A DNA stretch of 64,000 bases. Origin: Burkholderiales bacterium RIFCSPLOWO2_02_FULL_57_36 (GTDB lineage Bacteria > Pseudomonadota > Gammaproteobacteria > Burkholderiales > Burkholderiaceae_D). A program made the translations under genes and the position numbers. Below, piece after piece: positions 1-8,920 of this stretch. The number at the start of each line of letters is the position of its first letter. The stretch's first letter is position 1. The stretch covers positions 22,547-86,546 of the forward strand of contig MESE01000047.1 in NCBI GenBank assembly GCA_001770855.1. Reading direction: 5' to 3'. The notes beneath the pieces are model-generated. The model made no database searches. It saw only the letters and a program-made list of their open reading frames with translations, and was not told the DNA's origin.

Positions 1-244
1 TAAGCACGGCCAAGCTTAAAGGCAGCGCCGCTATCCAAGGAATCTGAACATTCAGATTTTTCCCATTCCCGATTAGAGCGACGGCAATTATTACCCCGAG
101 AATAGCGACAGCATCGTTATAAAATATAAGAATGGGCTGTGTATATAATGGCAGCAATTGTGCCAGTCCCAAACATACTGCAAACGTAATTAAAGGTTTA
201 TCACTTTGTTTATCTTTAAGAATGGGTTCCATACTAGGCATCAT
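1..244 (-). CDS. PglL-like O-oligosaccharyltransferase, N-terminal part
   Basis: The gene runs off the left edge; only about 81 N-terminal codons are present, beginning at the ATG pair at 242-244/239-241. The peptide is hydrophobic with at least two membrane segments and contains LLPLYTQPILIFYND, which resembles the conserved N-terminal P...P..FYNE loop of PglL/TfpO enzymes that move an oligosaccharide onto type IV pilin in the periplasm. Its position just downstream of the pilin gene on the same strand, after a terminator, is the usual place for a pilin glycosylase. An O-antigen ligase (Wzy_C superfamily) of other specificity is the main alternative; the catalytic loop lies outside the window. 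Confidence 0.7.
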   Translation of the reverse strand, partial: MMPSMEPILKDKQSDKPLITFAVCLGLAQLLPLYTQPILIFYNDAVAILGVIIAVALIGNGKNLNVQIPWIAALPLSLAVL

Positions 245-350
245 TTATTGGACTCAATTCGAAATAATTTCATTCTTAAAAGCAAAAAAAAACGAATTAT
301 TTAGCTTATAACATTACCTGTTATTCCTCTTAATATAGATTCGTTTAATT

Positions 351-378
351 AAAAAAGGGACTTCATTCGAAGTCCCTT
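351..378 (-). terminator. Intrinsic terminator after the pilin gene
   Basis: A perfect 9-bp stem (355-363 with 370-378, six-base loop) is followed on the minus strand by six T residues. It lies 53 bases past the pilin stop and separates the abundant pilin message from the glycosyltransferase gene. Confidence 0.85.
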
Positions 379-431
379 GATTTCCTACTAAAATTGCATT
401 TTTATTACAAACGCATATTCAACATGCCGAA

Positions 432-896
432 TTATCGACCGGCGGTTTTGACAATTTTGGTAGGAATAGTATCGGAACCAGTTTTAGTATATATAAAGTT
501 TGTACCAGAGACATCAAGAGTTCCATCAGCTTGGAACTTGTAACCACCTACTTCTGTTGTCCCATCGAACTCAAGTCGAATTGAACTTGCGGTCGGAGCT
601 GATACGAGAAGAATAGAGCCATATTTTGGTGTAGGCCAAGCTGTTGCGTTTGGAAGGGAGCTAGCGAAAGCAGCACATTCAGTGGTTATCCCAGCATTAT
701 TCTGTATGCATTCCGCAATTCCCAATTTCGCCCCGTTCAAGCCAGAGATATTGTCACCCCATTTAGCACGGGTAATATAGTCTTGATACTGCGGAATCGC
801 AATTGCTGCCAAAATACCGATAATCGCAATCACGATCATCAATTCGATCAGTGTAAAACCACGCTGTGCACGTTGTATCATTTTCATTGATTTCAT
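432..896 (-). CDS. pilA: Type IV pilin major subunit, PilA/PilE type
   Basis: A 154-residue prepilin. The start at 896 is chosen over the longer frame because AGGAG lies at 904-908, seven bases upstream, giving a 13-residue basic leader ending in Gly. The prepilin peptidase motif G/FTLIEL follows, with Glu at mature position 5 and the standard hydrophobic N-terminal helix. PilD would cleave after Gly13 and methylate Phe. Two cysteines, at about precursor residues 63 and 74, lie in the middle of the protein; the C-terminal disulfide pair of many pilins is absent. It is preceded by a sigma-54 type promoter and followed by a terminator and a probable pilin glycosylase. Local GC is lower than in the housekeeping genes, as is common for pilins. 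Confidence 0.93.
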   Translation of the reverse strand: MKSMKMIQRAQRGFTLIELMIVIAIIGILAAIAIPQYQDYITRAKWGDNISGLNGAKLGIAECIQNNAGITTECAAFASSLPNATAWPTPKYGSILLVSAPTASSIRLEFDGTTEVGGYKFQADGTLDVSGTNFIYTKTGSDTIPTKIVKTAGR

Positions 897-945
897 TTTG
901 TTTCTCCTCGGGATAAACAGGCAGGACTTGCCTTGGTTATGATGC

Positions 946-961
946 AGCAATTGTCATGCCA
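946..961 (-). promoter_or_regulatory. Sigma-54 (-24/-12) promoter of pilA
   Basis: On the minus strand TGGCATG, four bases, then TTGCT match the sigma-54 consensus TGGCAYR-N4-TTGCW, with the invariant GG and GC at the right spacing. Initiation about 12 bases downstream gives a leader of roughly 40 bases. Sigma-54 with PilR/PilS drives pilin genes in many Proteobacteria; no PilR site was assigned here. Confidence 0.8.
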
Positions 962-1144
962 AGAAGAAATATTTGTGATTTTGAATAAAACCAAAAATTC
1001 CGTGTCTGAATTACGAGAAATTCGACAAAACCGGACAAAAATTGTCACCCTCTGTCAAAATTTGTCTTTACAAGCATTTTTAAGGTGCGAATGTAAATAA
1101 AATAATATGCTTAGAATTTAATCCATCAAGTATGGGACTTGTAC

Positions 1145-1822
1145 TTAGTAAAATAAAAACTTTATTCGAGCCCCAACCAAATCGATCACATCACCGTGCG
1201 CCATGTTACAAGCGTTCGCACCGATCGAATGGCCATTAAGCAGTGGGTAAACAGTTCCTTCAACATGGGCCAGATAATATGCTTGTGCAATCCGTGCAAT
1301 AGCGGCTACTTGCAGGCCAGGTTGGCCCAAGGTAGTTAATGGTTTAGTAAGATCTATTTGTTTGCCTGCGCATGCACCATTTAGTAATTTGATCGCACAA
1401 CCGGAACGCGAATTAACGCTCGGCGCTACCATTGCCCCCCGCATATTCGGATAAGGACTATCAAGAAGAAGATCCAAGCGAATGTCCTGCGTCATCGGAG
1501 CACTCGCTGCGTGCGAATTTTCTTCGCCCCCATAGATTTCGGCGATATACCGTAATCTGTACTCCGCCAATTCAACGACATCCTGATTCTGCAAAAAATG
1601 CGTCTTGATTGGCTGTCCGTTTACCTGGACTCCATTGGTGCTATTTAAATCTTCAAGCACTGCTTCACTGAAGTTTGTATGAATTACCGCATGCTCGCCG
1701 CTGATTGCGATATCTTCGATGACGACATCGTTATGGGGGCGGCGCCCGATAGTGACACGCTCTTTTACAAGAACGATTTCTTGCAATATCTTGTCGCCCT
1801 TGGTCAGGATGATTTTTGCCAT
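1145..1822 (-). CDS. FHA domain protein
   Basis: A 225-residue soluble protein. The N-terminal forkhead-associated domain (about residues 20-90) has the phosphothreonine-binding signature: GR at 26-27, SGEH at 41-44 and NSTNG at 60-64. The C-terminal half (about 140-225) looks like a second, degenerate FHA fold without the signature residues. It lies 7 bases downstream of a PP2C phosphatase gene, so the two are probably cotranscribed and form the reading and erasing parts of a Ser/Thr phosphorylation circuit. No Hanks-type kinase is present nearby. The target is unknown. Confidence 0.85.
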   Translation of the reverse strand: MAKIILTKGDKILQEIVLVKERVTIGRRPHNDVVIEDIAISGEHAVIHTNFSEAVLEDLNSTNGVQVNGQPIKTHFLQNQDVVELAEYRLRYIAEIYGGEENSHAASAPMTQDIRLDLLLDSPYPNMRGAMVAPSVNSRSGCAIKLLNGACAGKQIDLTKPLTTLGQPGLQVAAIARIAQAYYLAHVEGTVYPLLNGHSIGANACNMAHGDVIDLVGARIKFLFY

Positions 1823-1829
1823 GTTGTGG

Positions 1830-2663
1830 CTAACCGGCTTTGGCCTGTCTAAGCCAATTCAGTATGCGTGCGATCGGTCCCCGATATTCCGTTTCTTCTG
1901 ATTGCACTCTGATCAAAATAACAGAAATGTTATCGCGCCCGCCGTTGTCGTTGGCTTTTTTTATGAGCTCATCACATGCGGCTTCCGAACTTGCATCTGC
2001 CGTAATTATGGTGTCGAGTATCTCCTGCTTCGACAGCATGTCGGACAAACCGTCGGAACACAGTATGTAAATGTCGCCCGGTTCGGTTTGATGTTCGTGA
2101 ATCTCGACGTCGATGTCATAGTCCACTCCCATGGCTCTGGTAATCAGGTTGCGGTTCCGCGCGAATTGCGCGCCTTCCTCACTGACCAATCCGGCATCAA
2201 TCTGCTCTTGCAGCATCGAATGATCGTGCGTGATTTGAACTATTTCACCTTTTCGCAAGCGATAAGCCCTGGAATCTCCGACATGCGCAACGGTGACTCT
2301 ATCGTGATGGAATAGCGCGACCACCAGTGTGGTGCCCATGCCGGTATTTTCCGGATTGATGCGAGCTGCCTCGAAAATCGATTCGTTAGCATGAATAATC
2401 GATTCGACCAGCATCTGTTGAATACGCTTGCCGCGGTTTAATCGTATATCCCACTGCTGAGTGTGCAAACGTTGTTCAAGCGATTCCTTGAGCACCGAAG
2501 TTGCAATTCCGCTCGCCACTTCCCCGGCGTTATAGCCGCCCATGCCGTCTGCAAGAATCGCAAAGCCGTAATCTGCGCTGATCGCTAGCGAGTCTTCATT
2601 ATGCGACCGCACCAGCCCGGTGTCAGTCCTTGCGGCAAATTTGAGCTCGACTTGGTATGGCAT
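1830..2663 (-). CDS. PP2C-family Ser/Thr protein phosphatase
   Basis: 277 residues when started at the ATG at 2663; a longer frame to 2738 adds an unlikely basic-hydrophobic lead. PP2C metal-binding motifs are in order: RSHNED near residue 20, ADGMGG near 38-43, HVGDSRAYRL in the centre, CSDGLSDML and GGRDNISVIL near the end. This is the Stp1/PrpC type of Mn/Mg-dependent phosphatase that reverses Hanks-kinase phosphorylation. Its partner is probably the FHA protein encoded next. The ribosome binding site is weak, which leaves the start slightly uncertain. Confidence 0.9.
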   Translation of the reverse strand: MPYQVELKFAARTDTGLVRSHNEDSLAISADYGFAILADGMGGYNAGEVASGIATSVLKESLEQRLHTQQWDIRLNRGKRIQQMLVESIIHANESIFEAARINPENTGMGTTLVVALFHHDRVTVAHVGDSRAYRLRKGEIVQITHDHSMLQEQIDAGLVSEEGAQFARNRNLITRAMGVDYDIDVEIHEHQTEPGDIYILCSDGLSDMLSKQEILDTIITADASSEAACDELIKKANDNGGRDNISVILIRVQSEETEYRGPIARILNWLRQAKAG

Positions 2664-2884
2664 GAAGATTATTCGCAGCGATCGAAAAGGGATGAATATT
2701 GCAATAGAAGTACAGACCGGTTTATCGCCTGAAATCAAACTGCCCGAATTGCGACATCAGCACGGCAGAATGTGATCCAAACTAAATAACGCGATGTTAA
2801 ACCTTATTTTGGTATTGTGTACAAAATGCCAATAATTTACTGCGAGGCCAGTGGGCTGTTATTCCACCCGTGCAGAAAATAATA

Positions 2885-2904
2885 CGGGGAGCCTAAGCTC
2901 CCCG
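2885..2904 (-). terminator. Intrinsic terminator after sucD
   Basis: An 8-bp perfect GC-rich stem (2885-2892 with 2897-2904) and a four-base loop, followed on the minus strand by TATTATTTT. It lies 40 bases past the sucD stop. Confidence 0.8.
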
Positions 2905-2944
2905 CAAGCAGACTATCACGTGTAGATTTTACCGATCGTCGCTA

Positions 2945-3826
2945 TTACAGAATTTTTTTCAGCAATCGTGCCATTTCCGAAGGATTTTTGGTGACGGTAA
3001 TGCCGCAAGCTTCCATGATCTCCAGTTTGGCTTGCGCCGTATCTGCGCCGCCGGAAATCAATGCGCCGGCGTGGCCCATGCGTTTTCCTGCAGGAGCAGT
3101 TACGCCGGCGATGAAGCCGACGACCGGTTTCTTCATATTGTCCTTGATCCAGTATGCGGCGTTGGCTTCGTCGGGACCGCCGATCTCGCCGATCATGATC
3201 ACCGCATCGGTATCCGGATCGTCGTTGAACGCCTTCATGATATCGATATGCTTCAAACCGTTGATTGGGTCGCCGCCGATACCGACCGCGGACGATTGAC
3301 CGAGTCCGAGCGCGGTCAACTGCGCGACCGCTTCATAGGTCAGAGTGCCGGAACGCGACACGACGCCGATGCGGCCCTTCATATGAATATGGCCCGGCAT
3401 GATGCCGATCTTGATTTCATCCGGGGTAATCAGGCCTGGGCAATTCGGCCCAAGCAGTAAAGTTTTGCTGCCGGCTTTCGCCATGCGGTCCTTCAACGCC
3501 ATCATGTCGCGTACCGGAATGCCTTCGGTGATGCAAATCGCCAGATCGAGTTCTGCTTCGACGGCTTCCCAAATCGCGGCGGCTGCACCTGCAGGAGGAA
3601 CGTAAATTACCGAAACATTTGCGCCGGTCTTTGCTTTCGCATCCCTGACGTTGGCAAAAATCGGAATGCCTTCGAAATCTTCGCCGGCCTTTTTCGGATT
3701 GACACCGGCGACGAAACAGTTCTTGCCGTTGGCGTATTCGCGGCACATACGGGTGTGGAATTGTCCCGTCTTGCCGGTAATGCCTTGCGTGACTACTTTT
3801 GTATCTTTGTTGATCAGAATCGACAT
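2945..3826 (-). CDS. sucD: Succinyl-CoA ligase, alpha subunit
   Basis: 293 residues, full length for the family. SucD binds CoA and carries the phosphohistidine of succinyl-CoA synthetase, the substrate-level phosphorylation step of the TCA cycle. Visible are the N-terminal CoA-binding Rossmann region (QGITGKTG at 14-21), LGPNCPG near 125-131, and the active-site His252 in GKRMGHAGALI. It follows sucC by 17 bases, forming a two-gene sucCD operon on the minus strand that ends at the hairpin at 2885-2904. Confidence 0.97.
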   Translation of the reverse strand: MSILINKDTKVVTQGITGKTGQFHTRMCREYANGKNCFVAGVNPKKAGEDFEGIPIFANVRDAKAKTGANVSVIYVPPAGAAAAIWEAVEAELDLAICITEGIPVRDMMALKDRMAKAGSKTLLLGPNCPGLITPDEIKIGIMPGHIHMKGRIGVVSRSGTLTYEAVAQLTALGLGQSSAVGIGGDPINGLKHIDIMKAFNDDPDTDAVIMIGEIGGPDEANAAYWIKDNMKKPVVGFIAGVTAPAGKRMGHAGALISGGADTAQAKLEIMEACGITVTKNPSEMARLLKKIL

Positions 3827-3843
3827 GTCTGTTCCTTGTCCTG

Positions 3844-5010
3844 TTATTTTCCGTTAGCCGCGGCGACCACTTTCCGCGCGGCTTCTTCCATGGTGTCGGC
3901 CGCAATGATCGGCAAGCCGGATTCGGCCAGCATTTTCTTGCCGATCTCTTCGTTGGTGCCTTTCATACGCACCACCAGCGGCACGCTCAACGACACGGCT
4001 TTGGAAGCGACAATGACGCCTTCTGCGATCACATCGCATTTCATGATGCCGCCGAAAATATTGACCAGGATGGCTTTCAATTCCGGATTCTTCAACATGA
4101 TTTTGAATGCTTCGGTTACCTTCTCTGCTGAAGCGCCGCCGCCGACGTCAAGAAAGTTCGCCGGCTCGCCGCCGAACAATTTGATGGTATCCATCGTGGC
4201 CATCGCCAATCCGGCGCCGTTGACCAGGCAGCCGATATTGCCGTCGAGCGAAATGTAGGCAAGATCAAACTTCGAGGCTTCGACTTCGGCGGGATCTTCT
4301 TCGTCCAGGTCGCGATAGGCAACGATTTCCGGCTGACGGAACAAAGCGTTGGCATCGAAGTTGAACTTGGCGTCGAGCGCAATCACTTTGCCTGACCCGG
4401 TCAGGATCAGCGGATTGATTTCGGCCAGCGATGCATCGGTTTCCCAATAGGCTTTATACAGGCCTTGCAGTTGAGTGCGCGCATCGGCGATGGATGCCGG
4501 AGGAATACCGATCTTGGCTGAAATCGCATCTGCATCTACATCGGTCAGGCCGACCGAGGGATCGATTGCCACCTTGTGAATCAGTTCCGGATGCTTTTCA
4601 GCCACTTCTTCGATATCCATGCCGCCTTCGCTGGATGCCATCAGAACGACGCGCTGGCTGACTCGGTCGGTGACCATGCTGACGTAAAGTTCTTTCTTGA
4701 TGTCGGCGCCTTCTTCGATCAACAGGCGGCGCACTTTCTGGCCCTGGGGCCCGGTTTGATGCGTAACCAGCTGCATGCCCAAAATGGCATTCGCGTACTC
4801 CCTGACTTGCTCCAACGATTTGGCAACCTTTACGCCGCCGCCCTTGCCGCGTCCGCCTGCATGGATTTGTGCCTTGACGACCCATACCGGACCACCAAGC
4901 GTTTCCGCTGCCTTGACTGCCTCGTCCACAGTCAAGCACGGAATGCCGCGCGGAACCGTTACCCCGAACTTCCGGAGAATTTCTTTACCTTGATACTCAT
5001 GGATCTTCAT
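3844..5010 (-). CDS. sucC: Succinyl-CoA ligase, beta subunit
   Basis: 388 residues, typical length. The N-terminal ATP-grasp domain begins [12 protein letters not shown] and has the glycine-rich [12 protein letters not shown] loop near residues 51-62. The C-terminal CoA-ligase domain has GGGAS and [10 protein letters not shown]. It provides nucleotide and succinate binding for the SucC2D2 complex in the cytoplasm. It is the first gene of the sucCD pair; the first gene upstream on the same strand encodes a DUF2889 protein 33 bases away. Confidence 0.97.
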   Translation of the reverse strand: MKIHEYQGKEILRKFGVTVPRGIPCLTVDEAVKAAETLGGPVWVVKAQIHAGGRGKGGGVKVAKSLEQVREYANAILGMQLVTHQTGPQGQKVRRLLIEEGADIKKELYVSMVTDRVSQRVVLMASSEGGMDIEEVAEKHPELIHKVAIDPSVGLTDVDADAISAKIGIPPASIADARTQLQGLYKAYWETDASLAEINPLILTGSGKVIALDAKFNFDANALFRQPEIVAYRDLDEEDPAEVEASKFDLAYISLDGNIGCLVNGAGLAMATMDTIKLFGGEPANFLDVGGGASAEKVTEAFKIMLKNPELKAILVNIFGGIMKCDVIAEGVIVASKAVSLSVPLVVRMKGTNEEIGKKMLAESGLPIIAADTMEEAARKVVAAANGK

Positions 5011-5043
5011 GCGAGCTTCCCCTCTGACGCAAATTGAAAAGTA

Positions 5044-5622
5044 CTAACTGGATTCGGACTCGTCGGGCTTGACGACCCAACGTGGATAATATTTGGCGAC
5101 CGCGGGACCGTCGCTACGCAAGGCATGGCAGCGATCCAATTGAAATGGTTTGGTGCCTTGTGCATCGGCATCGGCGCCGTCGCGAGTTTTGAAAACATCA
5201 CCGGCAAACGCTTGAACGACAGCCGTAGGCAAAATAGGCCCCAATTCTGTCAGATGCGTACACCCGTCAATCCCGGACAGTCGTTCGTTGAGTTGCTGAC
5301 GAAAGCCTTTCATCAGATTGAGCCCGATCAGGGATTTATACGCCGGACCGATCGTATTGCAGTAGCCGGGATAAGGCACGGCATCCGACACTGCCTCGGC
5401 ATCGATGATCGTCATCTGAGTATTAATTGTGAGACGCAGCCAGAGATCGTGGATCGGCATGCCGGCCGGACGCACGCCGGACGCGAGTTTCGCATCGCGG
5501 GTCTTGATATCTCTAATGCGGGCGTCGACATCCCATAGACCATCGTCGCGCGCGAACGCTTCGACCTCAATGGTTCGAGTGTGCTTCAGTGAGCGGCGAG
5601 ACGCCGGTGGTGAAAGGGGCAT
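5044..5622 (-). CDS. DUF2889 domain protein
   Basis: 192 residues from the ATG at 5622; an in-frame TTG three codons earlier is less likely. The sequence matches the DUF2889 pattern as I recall it: an R..HTRTIEVEAF opening, DARI.D.K, a GMPIHDLWLRL block, and a C-terminal GCTHLTEL with a Cys-His pair. No signal peptide or membrane segment is seen. The function is not established. It sits between recX and sucC, facing the same way, with a double hairpin on its upstream side. Confidence 0.8.
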   Translation of the reverse strand: MPLSPPASRRSLKHTRTIEVEAFARDDGLWDVDARIRDIKTRDAKLASGVRPAGMPIHDLWLRLTINTQMTIIDAEAVSDAVPYPGYCNTIGPAYKSLIGLNLMKGFRQQLNERLSGIDGCTHLTELGPILPTAVVQAFAGDVFKTRDGADADAQGTKPFQLDRCHALRSDGPAVAKYYPRWVVKPDESESS

Positions 5623-5672
5623 ATAAACCAATGCCGTGTGGAGCGGCCAAAAAAATGCCGCACTTGCGTGTC

Positions 5673-5715
5673 GCTGCCGTAGCTTCTACGGTAGCAGCCG
5701 CTTATGCGGCGCTGC
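5673..5715. repeat. Tandem hairpins upstream of the DUF2889 gene
   Basis: Two adjacent inverted repeats: 5673-5682 with 5686-5695 (9 of 10 paired), and 5694-5701 with 5706-5715 (GCAGCCGC against GCGGCGCTGC, two-base bulge). Neither is followed by a T tract, so they are not ordinary terminators. They may be a small intergenic repeat or protect the recX message end. Confidence 0.45.
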
Positions 5716-5922
5716 AAAAACCGTGAAAGTGTAGCATAGCTGTGGTTGCTATTGCATACCCAGTACTTGTACTAGCTGAATTTATTATGATGCGCAGAAA
5801 CACAGTTGCGGCGGTTGCCGCAACGACGGCATCCAACGCTTGGCAGCATAAACGCGTTTGAGCATTCGAACGAAAGGGCAATACGGCGATGAAGATTGTC
5901 GGCACAGCCCTCGAGGTTTCGT

Positions 5923-6378
5923 CTAATCGTCCGATTGATCAAGATTGCGCATAACCGCTTGAATCGCACGATGCGAAAAGCCCCGTTGCTGCAAAAAACG
6001 CATCTGCTTGGCGCGTTCCGCTGCGTCGACTGGAAGACGGCCGAACTTTTTTTGCCAAACTTCACGCGCACGCGCAACTTCATCGCTGGATAGATTGGCT
6101 TTGATTTCCGTCAGTGAATCAGGATCAATGCCGTGACTCTGTAATTCGGACAGGATGCGGTTGTTGCCGAATCGTGTAGCACGACGATGCACCAGTGACT
6201 CGGAAAACCGGGATTGAGACAGCAGCTTGGCTGCCTCCAGCGAGTCGAGCAAGGCATCGACATCATCGCCTTCATGCGCATGCCGCGCCAGCTTGCGCCC
6301 CAATTCCAGTCGGCTGTGCTCGCGCATCGATAGATAGCGCAGAGCACGTGCCCTTAAGCTGATTTTCAATGCTGGCAT
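5923..6378 (-). CDS. recX: Regulatory protein RecX
   Basis: 151 residues, normal for RecX. It has the three-helix repeat pattern, with [16 protein letters not shown] near the N terminus and a C-terminal block [20 protein letters not shown]. RecX binds RecA filaments and restrains recombinase activity. It lies 53 bases after recA in the same direction, with an intrinsic terminator in the gap, so recX is probably expressed by partial readthrough of recA transcription. Confidence 0.92.
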   Translation of the reverse strand: MPALKISLRARALRYLSMREHSRLELGRKLARHAHEGDDVDALLDSLEAAKLLSQSRFSESLVHRRATRFGNNRILSELQSHGIDPDSLTEIKANLSSDEVARAREVWQKKFGRLPVDAAERAKQMRFLQQRGFSHRAIQAVMRNLDQSDD

Positions 6379-6395
6379 GGCGCGCTAGAAGATCG

Positions 6396-6423
6396 AAAAA
6401 ATGGCGCTGGTTTGCAGCGCCAT
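6396..6423 (-). terminator. Intrinsic terminator between recA and recX
   Basis: A perfect 9-bp stem (6401-6409 with 6415-6423, five-base loop) followed on the minus strand by a run of T residues (complement of 6396-6400, plus the last stem base). A terminator here would keep recX expression well below that of recA, as described for Escherichia coli. Confidence 0.85.
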
Positions 6424-6431
6424 TCATGTCG

Positions 6432-7526
6432 TCAGCCGACTTCTTTCACTTCTTTGACATCTTTGTTTCCGGCTTTCTTTGGCGCAGGCTCCGCACCTTT
6501 AACCGGGCCCAACTCAGGCACGCCAAGCGAAGCGCGCACCTTGTTTTCGATTTCGCGCGCGAGTTCCGGACGTTCTTTCAGATAATTTCGCGCGTTATCC
6601 TTGCCTTGACCGATACGCTCGCCGTTGTAGCTGTACCATGCTCCGGATTTTTCAACAATCTTGGCATCGGAACCGAGATCGAGAATTTCACCTTCGCGGG
6701 AGGTGCCTTCTCCATACAGAATATCGAAATGCGCTTCCTTGAACGGCGGTGCAATCTTGTTCTTGACGACCTTGACCTTGGTTTCGTTGCCGATCACTTC
6801 ATCACCGGATTTGATCGAGCCAGTACGACGAATATCCAGCCGGACCGATGCGTAGAATTTCAATGCATTGCCGCCGGTCGTTGTCTCCGGATTACCGAAC
6901 ATGACACCGATTTTCATGCGGATTTGGTTAATGAAAATCACCAGCGTATTGGTCCGATTGATCGACCCTGTCAGTTTGCGCAGCGCCTGGGACATCAGAC
7001 GAGCCTGCAAGCCCGGCAGCGAATCGCCCATCTCGCCCTCGATTTCGGCACGCGGCGTCAACGCGGCGACCGAGTCGATCACAATCAGATCGACGCCGCC
7101 AGAACGTACCAGCGCATCGGTGATTTCAAGCGCTTGTTCGCCTGTATCCGGCTGGGAAATCAGGAGATCCGACAGATTGATGCCCAACTTTTGCGCATAG
7201 GTCACATCAAGTGCATGCTCTGCATCGATAAAGGCACAGGTGCCGCCCAATTTCTGCATTTCGGCAATCGTCTGCAACGTCAGCGTGGTCTTGCCGGACG
7301 ACTCCGGTCCGTAAATTTCGACTACGCGTCCTCGCGGCAGACCGCCAATGCCCAATGCGATATCCAGTCCGAGCGAACCGGTGGAAACCGACTGCACTTC
7401 TTCGACCACGGCGCCTTCGGCCATGCGCATGATCGAGCCTTTGCCGAACTGCTTTTCAATTTGCGCTAATGCGGCGGCAAGGGCCTTGCTCTTGTCGGAG
7501 CCTGGTACGGATTTTTTATCGTCCAT
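6432..7526 (-). CDS. recA: Recombinase RecA
   Basis: 364 residues from the ATG at 7526; the frame extends 20 codons further but the family N terminus is MDDKKS...[20 protein letters not shown]. The Walker A motif GPESSGKTT lies near residues 74-82, the [11 protein letters not shown]alker B strand follows, and [20 protein letters not shown] is the ssDNA-binding L2 loop region. RecA drives homologous recombination and LexA self-cleavage. An SOS box overlaps its promoter and recX follows. The lysine-rich C terminus ([15 protein letters not shown]) is unremarkable. Confidence 0.98.
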   Translation of the reverse strand: MDDKKSVPGSDKSKALAAALAQIEKQFGKGSIMRMAEGAVVEEVQSVSTGSLGLDIALGIGGLPRGRVVEIYGPESSGKTTLTLQTIAEMQKLGGTCAFIDAEHALDVTYAQKLGINLSDLLISQPDTGEQALEITDALVRSGGVDLIVIDSVAALTPRAEIEGEMGDSLPGLQARLMSQALRKLTGSINRTNTLVIFINQIRMKIGVMFGNPETTTGGNALKFYASVRLDIRRTGSIKSGDEVIGNETKVKVVKNKIAPPFKEAHFDILYGEGTSREGEILDLGSDAKIVEKSGAWYSYNGERIGQGKDNARNYLKERPELAREIENKVRASLGVPELGPVKGAEPAPKKAGNKDVKEVKEVG

Positions 7527-7591
7527 ATATGTTCTTTCAACAATAGGGGGTGTAAAACGATCTGAAAGCGGGTTTTGGCGATACAAACACT

Positions 7592-7620
7592 ACTGTATAA
7601 ACAAACAGTGATTTATGCAA
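7592..7620 (-). promoter_or_regulatory. Sigma-70 promoter of recA
   Basis: On the minus strand TTGCAT (complement of 7615-7620) and TACAGT (complement of 7592-7597) are separated by 17 bases, a good -35/-10 pair about 65 bases ahead of the recA start. The -10 is embedded in the LexA box. Confidence 0.7.
7593..7608 (-). promoter_or_regulatory. LexA (SOS) box of recA
   Basis: CTGT, eight bases, ACAG: an exact match to the gamma/betaproteobacterial LexA operator core, extended symmetrically by one base on each side (A...T). It overlaps the recA -10 element, so LexA bound here should block initiation until DNA damage. Confidence 0.85.
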
Positions 7621-7772
7621 GTACTATTTGCGCCTCGCTGCCAAAACGGCAAATACCTCAACGCCATCTATTGTGGTTTTACTGCTGCGAAAGACCGGCG
7701 AACACAATACCGGCTTCCTTCGGAAACGTTTTGCCCACAGTGTTTCCTGGTACAGACCGTCTCCCGGCGTGT

Positions 7773-8816
7773 TCAGACAACGATTGTTTGCGATTCATCG
7801 CCCTGACGTTCTCGGATTTCACCAATGCGGGTGACGGATTCGCCAGCCGCTTTCAGTTGCGCCATTGCCGTATCCGCATTTTCCTTCGAGACAATGACCG
7901 CCATGCCGATACCGCAGTTAAAGACACGATGCATCTCATCGTCGGCCACGCCGCCATGCTGCTGCAACCAGGTAAACAACGGCGGCATGGTCCATCCATC
8001 GCGATGCAGCACCGCAGTCAAATTTTTCTGCAGCACGCGCGGCACGTTTTCAACCAATCCGCCGCCAGTGACGTGCACCATGCCCTTGATCTCAAGCGCG
8101 GCCATCAGGGCCAGCAGCGGCTTGACATAGATGCGGGTCGGCTCCATCAACACGTCGGCGAGCTTTCGCCCATGGAAGTCTTGCTCCAGATCGGGTTTCG
8201 CCACCGAGATGATCTTGCGCACCAGCGAGTAGCCGTTGGAATGCGCGCCCGAAGACGCCAATCCCAGCACGACGTCGCCTGGGACGATCTTGCTGCCGTC
8301 GATGATTTTCGATTTCTCCACCGCGCCGACCGCGAATCCGGCCAGATCGTATTCTCCATCCGGATACATGCTTGGCATTTCGGCGGTTTCACCGCCGATC
8401 AGTGCGCAGCCGGCCAATTCGCAGCCCTTTGCAACCCCCTTGATGACGTCGGTCGCGGTCGGCACGTCAAGCTTGCCGCACGCGAAATAATCGAGAAAAA
8501 ACAGCGGTTCGGCGCCCTGCACCAGAATGTCGTTGACACTCATCGCGACCAGATCGATGCCGACCGTATCATGCCTGTTCAGATGAAAGGCAAGCTTGAG
8601 TTTGGTGCCGACGCCATCCGTACCGGACACCAGGACCGGCTCCTTGTACTTCTTGCTTATCTCGAACAGTGCGCCAAAACCGCCGATACTGCCCAATACG
8701 CCTTCGCGCATGGTGCGTTTGGCAAATGGCTTGATCGCCTCGACCAGCGCATCGCCCGCATCGATATCGACGCCTGCGTCGCGGTAAGAAAGTGAAACCT
8801 TAGGTGTGGAACTCAT
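7773..8816 (-). CDS. purM: Phosphoribosylformylglycinamidine cyclo-ligase (AIR synthetase)
   Basis: 347 residues, standard length. PurM converts FGAM and ATP to AIR in purine synthesis. The N-terminal [12 protein letters not shown] block, the ATP-binding [10 protein letters not shown] loop, [21 protein letters not shown] and GGETAEMP are all present, with the C-terminal [12 protein letters not shown]. It is divergent from a permease gene across about 100 bases. No other pur gene is adjacent. Confidence 0.97.
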   Translation of the reverse strand: MSSTPKVSLSYRDAGVDIDAGDALVEAIKPFAKRTMREGVLGSIGGFGALFEISKKYKEPVLVSGTDGVGTKLKLAFHLNRHDTVGIDLVAMSVNDILVQGAEPLFFLDYFACGKLDVPTATDVIKGVAKGCELAGCALIGGETAEMPSMYPDGEYDLAGFAVGAVEKSKIIDGSKIVPGDVVLGLASSGAHSNGYSLVRKIISVAKPDLEQDFHGRKLADVLMEPTRIYVKPLLALMAALEIKGMVHVTGGGLVENVPRVLQKNLTAVLHRDGWTMPPLFTWLQQHGGVADDEMHRVFNCGIGMAVIVSKENADTAMAQLKAAGESVTRIGEIRERQGDESQTIVV

Positions 8817-8920
8817 GATGTGATTGGCGGAAGAGACGGTAAAATAGGCGATTGAGAACCGACTGGTACAGTCGGCCGAGCCGCTATTTTATCAAATCGA
8901 TCCATCCGATCCCTAAATTC

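Noticed and set aside
6369..7469. Long open frame (366 codons) on the plus strand opposite recA
   Set aside because: It mirrors the codon pattern of recA, has no family features and no ribosome site; antisense frames are expected in this GC-rich codon use.
7575..8795. Long open frame (406 codons) opposite purM
   Set aside because: A shadow of purM; rich in His, Arg and Gln without domains.
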